A stretch of 8,002 bases of DNA from Deltaproteobacteria bacterium (GCA_031267005.1 JAIRZX010000457.1:1-8002), one strand, 5' to 3'. Shown: positions 1-6,823, numbered from the stretch's first letter. The notes: a model not told the origin generated them from the sequence alone. A program made the numbers and translations.

Positions 1-1
1 G

Positions 2-262
2 CACGGGTTCCCGCGTCTGCGGCTGTCTTCCGCCGAGGACGTCCACGGGTTCCGGACCGGGGACATGGTCAGGGCGGACGTCCCGAAGGGCAGGCATGCC
101 GGGACTCGCGTCGGCAGGGTCGCCGCGCGGAAGTCCGGATCGTTCTCCGTCAAGACGATGGACGGCGTGATTTCCAGTTCATGGAAACACTGCCGGGTGC
201 TCCGGAAGGGAAACGGCTACGGCTGCTGGACGGAGCCGTACAGGGAGACGGAGAAGAGCTGA
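2..262 (+). CDS. iscB: IscB RNA-guided HNH nuclease, C-terminal end (partial)
   Basis: This is the 3' end of a gene that begins left of the window; the frame is open from base 2, so the Met at 65 is internal. The visible 86 residues carry the IscB C-terminal signature in order: GFRTGDMVRADVPKG, then HAGTRVGRVAARKSGSF, then SSWKHCRVL and an NGYG motif near the end. In IscB, the transposon-encoded relative of Cas9, this tail holds the guide-RNA-contacting and target-adjacent-motif-reading parts. The RuvC and HNH domains, the bridge helix and the 5' guide RNA would lie upstream, out of sight, so activity cannot be judged. An IS200/IS605-type right-end hairpin follows 31 bases after the stop, which agrees with the assignment. 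An HNH protein of another subfamily with the same tail is the only real alternative. Confidence 0.82.
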   Translation, partial: HGFPRLRLSSAEDVHGFRTGDMVRADVPKGRHAGTRVGRVAARKSGSFSVKTMDGVISSSWKHCRVLRKGNGYGCWTEPYRETEKS

Positions 263-293
263 TCTGCATCTCAACACCACACGAAAGGAGAGC

Positions 294-334
294 GCGATTC
301 CTCCCCGGAGCAAGCTCCGGGGGTTTCCTCGCGC
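294..334 (+). mobile_element. IS200/IS605-type right end (subterminal hairpin) of the iscB element
   Basis: A perfect GC-rich palindrome at 303-322 (CCCCGGAGC, AA, GCTCCGGGG) is framed by ATTCCT on the left and TTTCCTC on the right. This is the usual look of right ends of IS200/IS605 and IscB/TnpB elements, where a single-stranded hairpin is bound by TnpA and no terminal inverted repeats or target duplications form. It follows the iscB stop codon and precedes glyS by a few bases. The exact cleavage point is not visible. The hairpin could also act as a transcription stop for iscB, but it lacks a good T-tract. Confidence 0.65.
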
Positions 335-341
335 AAGAACT

Positions 342-2537
342 ATGACGGACCAGACCAAGGCGGGCGCGGCCCCCCCCGCGGCCGGAGGCGGCCCGGGTTC
401 CTCCGCCGGCTCCGCTTCCGAAGGCGCCGGGGGAGAGGCCGCCGGGACCGTGGATTACATCCTCGAGCTGGGCGTGGAGGAGATTCCCGCCGGCTATTTC
501 GGCAAGGCGGTGGAGTTCATAATCGACCGCCTGGGCCGCGAGCTTTCGTCCGCGAGGCTCCCTTTCTCCCGCATGGAGGTCTGGGGGGGGCCGAGGCGGC
601 TCGCGGTGGGGGTGTGGGGCCTGGCGGCCATGCAGCCGGACGTCTCCGAGGAGGTCACGGGGCCTCCCCTCTCCTCCGCCTTCGACGCCAACGGCAACCC
701 CACCAAGGCCGCCGCCGGCTTCGCGAAGGGCCAGAACACGCCCATCTCCGAAATCTACACCGTCCAGACCCCCAAGGGGCCGTACCTCGCGGTCACGAGG
801 AAGCTCACCGGAAAGCCCTGCGGGGAAATACTGGCCGCGGCCGTGCCGTCCATCCTGGGGCAGCTGCCCTTCCCGAAGGTCATGCGCTGGGGCGCGGGGG
901 ACCACGTCTTCGTGCGCCCGGTCCACTGGCTCCTGTCCGTTTTGGACGGCGAAGTGCTCCCCATGGAGTTCGTGGGCGTGAAGGCCGGGCGGGTGAGTTA
1001 CGGGCACAGGTTCCTGTCCCCCGGCGCCGTGCTCGTCTCCGGCCCCGGGGAGTACGCCGCGCGCCTGGCCGAGGCCCACGTGCTCGTGGGCTTCGAGGAG
1101 AGAAGGCGCGCCGTCCTGGAAGAGATAAAGAAGGCGGCGGGGGGCGCCAACAGCGACCTCGAGCCGGATCTCGACCCGGAGCTCGTGGACGAGGTGGCGA
1201 ACCTGGTCGAGGAGCCGGCGGCCGTCCTGGGCGGCTTCGACTCCCAGTTCCTGGACCTGCCCCTGGTCGTCTCCGCCACCGCGATGAAGGAGCACCAGCG
1301 CTACTTCCCGGTGATGGACCAGCAGGGCCGCCAGGCGCCCTCCTTCGTCGCGGTCAACAACACCCGGGCCCGCAACATGGACACGGTGCGCCGGGGCCAC
1401 GAGAGGGTCCTGCGCGCCAGGCTCGAGGACGCCCGCTTCTACTACGACGACGACCGCAAGTCGCCCCTGGCCTCCCGCGCGGGGGGGCTGGACGCGGTGG
1501 TCTTCCACCGCAAGCTGGGCTCCTACGCGAGGAAAGTTGAGCGCGTGGCGAAGCTCGCCGCCGACATCGCCCAGGAATGCGCCCCGGACGCCCGCGACAC
1601 CGCCGCGAGGGCGGCCGCCTTGTGCAAGTGCGACCTCCTGACCGGCGTCGTCAAGGAGTTCCCCTCCCTCCAGGGCGTGATGGGCAGGGAGTACGCGCTC
1701 ATGGACGGCGAGCCCAAAGAGGTGGCGGAGGCCATAGCCGAGCACTACCTGCCCAGCCGTTCCGGCGGGCCGCTCCCCGCCTCCCCGGCGGGGGCGGTGC
1801 TCGCCCTGGCGGACAAGATAGACACCGTCTGCGGCTGCTTTTTCGTGGACGAGGCGCCCACCGGCGCGGCCGACCCCTTCGCGCTGCGCCGCCAGGCCCT
1901 GGGCGCCGTGCTGATCCTCCTGGACCGCGGCTGGAGGATGTCCTTCGAGCCCTACGTGGAGCGGGCGCTGGCGGGCCTGGGCCCCCACCCCCAGCCTGAA
2001 AAGGCCAGGCCCGCGAGGGAGATCCGCTCGCAGGTGCTGGACTTCTTCAACGCGAGGCTCAAAACCCACATACTCGCCCAGGGCGTCTCCCCGGACTCCG
2101 CCGAGGCGGTGCTCTCCCTCCACGGCGCCTTCCCGCTGGCCTCCGCGCAGAGGGCGGTGGCCCTGGAGGCGCTGAAAAAGCGCGAGGGCTTCCGGGATTT
2201 GGCCCAGACCTTCAAGAGGGTCGTGAACATAATAAAGAAGTTCGGCGGCCGCGAGCTCCCGCTCTGCCCCGGAAGCCTCTCGCTTGACGCCGAGAAGAAG
2301 CTCCTGGAGGCCGTTACCGCCATTGACAGCGAGTCCCCCGGATACCTCGCCGACGGGAACTTCACGGGGCTCCTCGAGCGCATCGCGTCCCTGAAGGCCC
2401 CCGTGGACGCCTTCTTCGAGGACGTGCTGGTGGACGACCCCGACCCGGATCTCAAAAAGGCCCGCGTGGCGCTCCTGAACCGCGCGGCGTCCGTCTTCGA
2501 ACTCATCGCGGACTTCTCCAGGATCTCCACCGCGTAA
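342..2537 (+). CDS. glyS: Glycyl-tRNA synthetase beta subunit
   Basis: GlyS is the beta chain of the bacterial alpha2/beta2 glycyl-tRNA synthetase. With GlyQ it charges tRNA-Gly in the cytoplasm; beta carries the tRNA-recognition body. The 731 residues (family about 690) show the family blocks in order: LELGVEEIPAGYF (from residue 41), MRWGAGDHVFVRPVHW, TAMKEHQRYFPVMD, GHERVLRARLEDARFYYDDD, LCKCDLLTGVVKEFPSLQGVMG, AEHYLPSRSGG, ADKIDTVCG, ADPFALRR (about 509-516), a DALR-type anticodon-binding region and a normal C-terminus ending in ADFSRI. No lesion is seen. The first 36 residues are a low-complexity Ala/Gly/Ser/Pro stretch absent from typical GlyS. The ATG at 342 has no Shine-Dalgarno and lies next to an IS end. 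A GTG at 450 opens directly on the conserved DYILELG block, with GGAGAGG 11 bases upstream, and may be the true start. glyQ is not in the window. Confidence 0.97.
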   Translation: MTDQTKAGAAPPAAGGGPGSSAGSASEGAGGEAAGTVDYILELGVEEIPAGYFGKAVEFIIDRLGRELSSARLPFSRMEVWGGPRRLAVGVWGLAAMQPDVSEEVTGPPLSSAFDANGNPTKAAAGFAKGQNTPISEIYTVQTPKGPYLAVTRKLTGKPCGEILAAAVPSILGQLPFPKVMRWGAGDHVFVRPVHWLLSVLDGEVLPMEFVGVKAGRVSYGHRFLSPGAVLVSGPGEYAARLAEAHVLVGFEERRRAVLEEIKKAAGGANSDLEPDLDPELVDEVANLVEEPAAVLGGFDSQFLDLPLVVSATAMKEHQRYFPVMDQQGRQAPSFVAVNNTRARNMDTVRRGHERVLRARLEDARFYYDDDRKSPLASRAGGLDAVVFHRKLGSYARKVERVAKLAADIAQECAPDARDTAARAAALCKCDLLTGVVKEFPSLQGVMGREYALMDGEPKEVAEAIAEHYLPSRSGGPLPASPAGAVLALADKIDTVCGCFFVDEAPTGAADPFALRRQALGAVLILLDRGWRMSFEPYVERALAGLGPHPQPEKARPAREIRSQVLDFFNARLKTHILAQGVSPDSAEAVLSLHGAFPLASAQRAVALEALKKREGFRDLAQTFKRVVNIIKKFGGRELPLCPGSLSLDAEKKLLEAVTAIDSESPGYLADGNFTGLLERIASLKAPVDAFFEDVLVDDPDPDLKKARVALLNRAASVFELIADFSRISTA

Positions 2538-2713
2538 CTCGGTGCCGAGGAACGGAACCAGCCGCTGGGCGGCGAAGGGTTGCCACGCATACCTCCAACT
2601 GATCCCATGCAGCCGGGCGGAGATTTATTGCGGCGTCGTCATCTATCTTGCCATTTGTATCAGGTCACAGGGTGGCAGGCCATCTCCCCCTAGCTCCCTG
2701 AGCGCCTCCAGTG

Positions 2714-2852
2714 TATCCGGTCAAAGGGCAGAAGATCACACCTCCCCCTGCCGCAGGACCGCCTCCCACTGCTCGCGGGGCCCCTTTCGCCTGCCAGAAG
2801 ATAGCGCCCAGCCTGACACGGGACCGCCCCCCCTTGAACCCGTGAACGGATA
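2714..2852. mobile_element. MITE-like inverted-repeat element, copy 1 (short)
   Basis: This non-coding segment has imperfect terminal inverted repeats: TATCCGGTCAAAGGG at 2714 and CCCGTGAACGGATA ending at 2852. Read on the - strand it matches the element at 4610-4859: the same end, then CAAGG, a GTGTCAGG-like block, a GATCTTC/ATCTTC-like block with GGCAGG, and near the other end an AGGTG...ATTCTGCCC/ATCTTCTGCCC block. This copy is about 110 bases shorter than the other. It encodes no transposase, so it would need one in trans. The structured RNA region begins four bases after its right end. The assignment rests on two copies in this window and is not tied to a named family. Confidence 0.5.
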
Positions 2853-2855
2853 CGG

Positions 2856-3112
2856 CCGTTTGCGGTTGGTTTGCCGACACTCCCTCGGGTCCCAATGAGG
2901 ACGGACGAGAGGGGGAGAGTTTTCGCAGTGGAACCAACCCTTCCTCCGCAACGGGCCCTGCAGGGGGGGAGCACGCGTGAGAGCGGGAAAGCGCCGGAGG
3001 GCCGTTTCCGGGTGTCCAGCAGGCAGGGCGTCAGGCGACGCTCCAACGCAAGAGTCATTTGGAAGAGTCGGTATCCGATCCCGACCTCAGGAGGCTCTCA
3101 GGAGAAGCCTGC
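2856..3112 (+). ncRNA. IscB guide RNA-like (HEARO/omegaRNA-like) structured RNA without adjacent iscB
   Basis: The first 72 bases (2856-2927) are identical to 7044-7115 and fold well. Helix 1 pairs 2856-2864 with 2924-2931. Hairpin 2 is GTTGG/CCGAC with a four-base loop (2865-2878). Hairpin 3 is CTCCC (2880-2884) with GGGAG (2913-2917), capped by GTCC/GGAC (2889-2902). Further downstream are CCTCCG/CGGAGG (2943-2948 with 2994-2999), a 7-bp hairpin at 3026-3043, a bulged stem at 3065-3088 and GGCT/AGCC (3093-3109). Several stacked hairpins in a GC-rich, non-coding leader are what omegaRNAs upstream of iscB look like, and a real iscB end lies 2.6 kb away. No iscB reading frame follows, so this would be a stand-alone copy. 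The family name is my inference from fold and context; the 3' limit is approximate. Confidence 0.55.
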
Positions 3113-3662
3113 GTCTTCCGGGAGGGGCTGTCCTTCCAGTTGGCGGATGGAGGGAGCGAGCACCTTCTTCACTTTTCCGTGGTGTACGGAAGTTAACTGC
3201 TGATAAGGTGGTTCCGAATAAAACAGAACATCCCTGGAGCACCAAACCGGCAAAACAAAAAATATTCGTTAATATCTCTGGGTTTCCGATTCCGATAAAG
3301 ACAGTGCCAATGCAAGAAAAAACAGTTGTCCCAATACCAGTACAGATCAAATTACGGTTACCAGTTTTCAGACCGCTCATTTCCCAGTTTTCGGTCCATA
3401 ATTCTAAATTTTCAGCAACATCTTTTTTTGTCTTTGAAGCTTGCCTCTTGAGTTGCAATTTTAGCTCTGCGATGGTGTTATCTCTGTCAAAGATCATCTG
3501 ACGTAGACTTAACGCGTATTTATCATCTGAAGAAACTGTTTTTTCGTACTCCTGTGAACCGACAGGATTATCCTGCGGACCACCAGGCGCATCCTCAGCG
3601 TTAATTTCCGAAATTATATCCAAAAGCAGATCCGGAACTGAAAATTTTCCTCTCTCGTCCAT
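3087..3662 (-). CDS. Coiled-coil, two-TM membrane protein; candidate toxin partner of the Panacea protein
   Basis: No named family is recognised. The protein has an acidic N-terminus, a charged heptad-like coiled-coil stretch (about residues 45-92), and two hydrophobic segments (about 104-126 and 130-156), giving a helical hairpin likely to sit in the inner membrane. Its ATG begins one base after the stop of the Panacea gene, and no good Shine-Dalgarno of its own is seen, so translation is probably coupled. Panacea-domain antitoxins are known to pair with very different toxins, including membrane-active ones, so a toxin role is a reasonable inference. From residue 158 on (TPRKSEEGARS...) the reading frame leaves AT-rich DNA, crosses a hairpin at 3175-3191 and runs into the GC-rich RNA-like region. 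The last 34 residues (158-191), Arg/Pro-rich, are probably not original. The true protein may have ended near residue 157. Confidence 0.7.
   Translation of the reverse strand: MDERGKFSVPDLLLDIISEINAEDAPGGPQDNPVGSQEYEKTVSSDDKYALSLRQMIFDRDNTIAELKLQLKRQASKTKKDVAENLELWTENWEMSGLKTGNRNLICTGIGTTVFSCIGTVFIGIGNPEILTNIFCFAGLVLQGCSVLFGTTLSAVNFRTPRKSEEGARSLHPPTGRTAPPGRRRLLLRAS
3175..3191. other. Hairpin at the AT-rich/GC-rich junction
   Basis: TTCCGT and ACGGAA form a 6-bp stem with a five-base loop exactly where base composition switches from the AT-rich cassette to the GC-rich RNA-like region. It could be the end hairpin of an inserted element or a leftover terminator of the upstream gene. No T-tract follows on either strand. 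Confidence 0.3.
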
Positions 3663-3663
3663 A

Positions 3664-4233
3664 TCAATTTATTTCTGTCAGAAACGACTTAAAGTAGGAC
3701 CTCATGAGTTCAACAGGTATCACCAAGTCGTAATAGTCGCTGTACCATGCAGTTTTCTCATTAGCCACAGCGTTCTCGTAAGCATTAGCTACCGTATCCC
3801 ACGGCGAGCCCTTCGCGTGGCTCATGGCAACAAGTTCCCACGCGTTTCTCTCGGAGTAGCTGTTCCAGATTGACTGCATAAAGTCCTTGAGATTCTCGTC
3901 ACGAAACGACATTTCCGGAATGCCCAGCGGCTGGTAATCCGTTCCTTGGAGGACGTAACCCTCGATTGTGTCTGTAATGTTCTCGTTCTTCGGGCGGGAG
4001 CTGAGCGCACGGTATACCGGCCTCACGACCGGCCCGTACTTCCATGCCTCTATGGGGTCTTCGAACAGCGGGACATTGAAATAGGCAAGATGCCATCCCT
4101 GGGCGAAATAAAGCATTTTCTGGATTTTCAGGTGGGTAAGTTTGCTGGGGACAGCCTGGTTCTTCCCAATGAACCAGTTGGCCACGGCGATAGCGGAATT
4201 GGCAACCGGGACATTTTCTGGAAGCTCCGTCAT
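3664..4233 (-). CDS. Panacea (SocA/DUF4065) domain protein, probable antitoxin
   Basis: The 189-residue protein matches the Panacea domain (DUF4065, also annotated as SocA-like antitoxin or phage protein GepA). Blocks in order: NSAIAVANWFI (12-22), LTHLKIQKMLYFAQGWHLA (32-50), PLFEDPIEAWKYGPVVRPVYRAL (55-77, key motif EAWKYGPVV), an acidic linker, then ELVAMSHAKGSPW (133-145). Panacea domains act as cytoplasmic antitoxins that neutralise unrelated toxins encoded next to them; in Caulobacter SocA is a proteolytic adaptor for SocB. The start at 4233 is chosen because AGGAGGT lies 5 bases upstream and because the conserved domain begins just after it; a longer frame to 4308 would include the -10 box. 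The next gene begins one base after the stop, the usual antitoxin-first arrangement. The AT-richer composition than glyS or ldcA suggests horizontal transfer. Confidence 0.87.
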   Translation of the reverse strand: MTELPENVPVANSAIAVANWFIGKNQAVPSKLTHLKIQKMLYFAQGWHLAYFNVPLFEDPIEAWKYGPVVRPVYRALSSRPKNENITDTIEGYVLQGTDYQPLGIPEMSFRDENLKDFMQSIWNSYSERNAWELVAMSHAKGSPWDTVANAYENAVANEKTAWYSDYYDLVIPVELMRSYFKSFLTEIN

Positions 4234-4236
4234 GGT

Positions 4237-4245
4237 CCACCTCCT
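4237..4245 (-). promoter_or_regulatory. Strong Shine-Dalgarno of the Panacea gene
   Basis: On the - strand AGGAGGTGG lies just before the ATG at 4233, with 5 bases between AGGAGGT and the start codon. It is the best ribosome-binding site in the window and decides the start. Confidence 0.85.
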
Positions 4246-4272
4246 GGGCATGAGGGCGGAGAGGGTCCGGCT

Positions 4273-4308
4273 GTGGCTGGACGTAATCATATTATACTTG
4301 AAAGCCAC
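4273..4308 (-). promoter_or_regulatory. Promoter -10 box of the Panacea cassette, flanked by an inverted repeat
   Basis: On the - strand a perfect TATAAT (4291-4296) lies 57 bases upstream of the Panacea start codon. The -35 region is poor. The box lies between the arms of a 6-bp inverted repeat, AGCCAC (4303-4308) and GTGGCT (4273-4278), whose centres are 30 bp apart. Such a layout could be an operator for self-repression, common in toxin-antitoxin loci, but this is inference; 6-bp arms could arise by chance. Confidence 0.5.
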
Positions 4309-4609
4309 CCTCCGTAGCCATACTTTTTTTTAGCGCTTGGCGCATATCTTGATACCAGTGCACAATGAGCAAACAGAACTCCTCGGCAACAAACCGCTTC
4401 TTATTATTTAAAGGATTCTCTCGCATCCGATTTCAGGCTTCATTTAGACTTTTTTTATGTTTTGAAGCTTCAAGCCTCAATTTTCCAGATTAGTTGCCCT
4501 GGCGAGAAAACTCGATCTCGGAAGGTCTTTTTTGCATAGGCATCATATCTTGCCTTACCCAAGAACCTCCGGATGCCGATGCCGCCCAGCCTTGGACGGT
4601 CGGGCTGGA
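4309..4609. other. AT-rich non-coding stretch upstream of the Panacea cassette
   Basis: No credible gene is seen. It contains T-runs (4322-4331 and 4450-4456), a small GCGC-TTG-GCGC hairpin next to the first T-run, and a 12-bp palindrome TTGAAGCTTCAA (4462-4473). The hairpin stands on the wrong side of the T-run to be a + strand terminator. Confidence 0.5.
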
Positions 4610-4859
4610 TATCCGTTCACGGGCACAAGGTGGGGTGCTATCCTGTGTCAGGATGGAGTCGATCTTCAGGCAGGTATGAGGCAGTCCTGGTTGAGGGAAT
4701 GGTGTTCCTGTGCGGGTGGGATGCTGTTTTGGTCAGGGGGGTGGCGTTCCAGATGCACGGGGGAGGCTGTTCTGAGGCAGGCGAGATTCCGTCCTGGGGC
4801 GGGGGGGCAGTAGCCAGAGGCCCGGGGGGTGAGGTGGTATTCTGCCCCGTGAACGGATG
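4610..4859. mobile_element. MITE-like inverted-repeat element, copy 2 (250 bp)
   Basis: The ends are 13-bp perfect inverted repeats: ATCCGTTCACGGG at 4611-4623 and CCCGTGAACGGAT at 4846-4858. It corresponds, in opposite orientation, to the shorter element at 2714-2852. Inside are three related units of roughly 40-45 bases starting near 4678, 4720 and 4764 (GAGGCAGTCCTGG, GATGCTGTTTTGG, GAGGCTGTTCTGA), the first two also sharing a GTTCC block. One frame is open across most of it (95 codons), but codon use and the G-rich composition give no recognisable protein. No obvious target-site duplication is seen at the ends. Confidence 0.55.
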
Positions 4860-5110
4860 ATTCCCCTGCGAAAAGTCAGCCCCCCCGAAATCGAACACTC
4901 CATGAGGGGGGGGGATGGCCATGGTTCCCCCGGCGGAGGGGGCGATTCGAGCTTCAAAAATGATCCGGGCACAGCTCCGCCGCTGCTGACCCTCAGCTGG
5001 GCTGGCGTCCCGAGATATTCTATTTTTAGCGAGTGTTCTGGCTGTCTCTTAACTGTCAAGTTATGGTCCGAGCGGCTAGACCGTTGGCCCCGATACGCGC
5101 CCTAAGAGTC
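4860..5110. other. Non-coding spacer between the MITE-like copy and the decayed transposase
   Basis: No gene is supported. The left half is G/C-homopolymer-rich (nine Gs near 4905-4914). The right half, around 5015-5060, turns AT-richer (TATTTTTAG, then a CTTAACTGTCAAG block) and probably contains the outer end of the insertion sequence whose transposase remnant begins at 5111. Confidence 0.4.
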
Positions 5111-6818
5111 TCAGGCCAGCCGCCTGGGCCTCTCGCACTGGGTCCGGAAGTTGCAGCTCCCCATGATGTTCAAGCCGAACAGCTTCATCTGGTTCGAGGC
5201 GCCAGCCTTGCGGTTCCCCCGGCGCCTCAGCTTGCCGCCCATCTGAACCCTCTTCCACTCGCTCGGGGCACCCCTCCATCCCTCCATCCCTCCATGCCTT
5301 TGTGCATCTTGGCCGATAGCCACGTTTTCCGGCCTGCCGTTCCAGGCGCGGTTCCTGGCGATCTTAAGGCTGGCCAAGCGGCGCCTCATCCCGAAGGCGC
5401 TCCGCGTCCCCAAGCTTTACGGGGCGCCGCCCCTCGCGTTGGCAGGTCGCGCAGGCGGCACTGACGAAGTGGACGTTCACGGCGTCCCCGCCCTTGCCCA
5501 AGGCCGCCGGGACGGCCTTCAGGCCCTGCGGGCACTGAGGCCACTGCGCCTTTGCCGCCGCTCTTGAAATCCGCGAGGGAGCGCCTGGCCTCGGCCCAGT
5601 CGTCTCCCGGAGGGTTCTTCAGCCCGCCGCGGACAGAGGTGACCATGTCAGCGCCGCGCTTGTTGGCGATCTCGCGGTTGTGGGGGAGTTGCAGGCGTTG
5701 ACGACCAGGGTGACCTCAGGGTGGATCCCCGTCTTCTCCACCTGGGCGGCGAGGGGCTCGACGCCGAAGACGTCGCTTACGTGGCGCCTACGGCAGCTCT
5801 CTGTGTAGAGCCCGAGGTGGAGGGTGGGCTCGAGCTTGTTATTCTTCGTCGTGCCGCAGGACTTAGGCGATGTGGGCCTTGCGGCCCGGCCCTTATTCTT
5901 GTAGCCCGAGCAGGTCGCCCCCGTATCGTGGGGGGCCTGGAGGCTGTCGGCCGCAGCCTCCCAGGAATCCCCGAGCAGGACCGCGGGCCAGCCGCCGTCC
6001 GCCCCGGAGGCTGCGACGCGCTGCCCGGGGAGTTGCCTTTTGAGGCTCCGGAACGAAGGCTGGGCGTTGACGCACGAGTCGTGCCAGAACTCCCCCACGA
6101 TCGCCTCGACGTCCGCGACCGTCTGCCCGAGCAGGCGGCGCTTTTCCTTGCGCTTCGCCTGGGCGAAGCAGTCGCAGCCGGCCAACAGGCGCCTGGAGCG
6201 CCTGCTCCGGATCTCCGGGGCCAGATCGCGCTCCGCCCCCGGGCACGCCTTCGCGTGCTCCCTCGCGAAGAAGGCTGGGCATTACTGGAACAGCGCCCCC
6301 CCCGCCGCGAGGCCCTTGGCGTCGGAGCGGACGTCGGAGGAGTCGAGGCGGACGGCTTTCGCCTCCACGCAGTACAGGTTGTTAAGGCGGCTCGTGAGCG
6401 ACAGGGCGGCGAGGCGGGGCCCCCCGGCCTCCTGGAACTTCTTCCTGAAGTCGTAGCGGGTCCTTTCGGAGACGACGCGCTCCCTGTCGGTCGGGTTCTC
6501 CGGAAGATTCAGGGCCATCTGGACGAACATATCGCTCGCTAGCCGCCTGATGGGCTCCTCCGCCGTCCAGTCGAAAGCCTCCGCCATGAGGCATCTCCCT
6601 GTCAGGGTGACGAGGTCCGCAGTCGGGCGGCCCCAGAACTTGGAGAAGAGCTTGCCAGCTTCCAACGCCATCCCGGGGAGCGCGGGGAGCACGAACAGCA
6701 GGATGTCGTAGAAAGGGGTTTTCTTGAAATATTCGTACTGCGCCGCCTTCGAAGGGTCGTCGTAACGGCTCATGCCGGGGAGCTTGGCGATTCGCCAGTC
6801 TTCGAAGTAGACAGCCAT
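5111..6818 (-). pseudogene. Decayed DDE transposase (IS1182-like, multiple lesions)
   Basis: Read on the - strand, the pieces join into one transposase of the DDE group whose members carry a DPDA-YSGHKGQGY-like block. The N-terminal 178 residues run from the ATG at 6818 and include FWGRPTADL, RTRYDFRKKFQE and the first catalytic-Asp motif RLDSSDVRSD (Asp159). A TAA at 6282-6284 interrupts it, but the same frame continues through DSLQAPHDTGATCSGYKNKG and VTLVVNACNSP, where family members usually have Asp instead of the Asn. It then shifts frame at a C5/G5 run (about 5682-5686), again near 5550 and near 5395. The last part keeps CPQG, a GMEG motif (catalytic Glu) and MKLFGLNIMGS. So it is not translatable as one protein. 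Assignment to IS1182 rather than a neighbouring DDE family is uncertain. Confidence 0.78.
5273..5296. repeat. 8-bp tandem repeat (three units) in the transposase remnant
   Basis: CCTCCATC is repeated three times, the last unit ending in G. Since 8 is not a multiple of 3, each extra unit shifts the frame. On the coding (-) strand it lies at the GMEG motif that should hold the catalytic Glu, so slippage here is one of the inactivating changes. Confidence 0.85.
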
Positions 6819-6823
6819 TATTT

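Noticed and set aside
150..2123. 657-codon open frame on the - strand opposite glyS
   Set aside because: Its residues are Gly/Arg/Ala/Val-rich with no family motif, and it lies fully antisense to an unmistakable glyS; long antisense frames are common in GC-rich genes.
2538..2549. CTCGG/CCGAG hairpin right after glyS as a terminator
   Set aside because: The stem is only 5 bp with a two-base gap and no T-tract follows.
2690..3058. Short - strand frames across the structured repeat (also at 6941-7165) sharing a VLIGTRGSVGKPTANG peptide
   Set aside because: The shared peptide is just translation of the 72-base repeat; base changes beside it preserve RNA pairing, not the protein, and no start signal or family is seen.
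4494..4860. Small + strand frames (61-95 codons) as genes
   Set aside because: They lie within or across the inverted-repeat element, lack ribosome-binding sites and show no known domain.
5721..6542. 273-codon + strand frame opposite the transposase remnant
   Set aside because: Composition-driven shadow; the - strand carries recognisable transposase blocks across the same bases.
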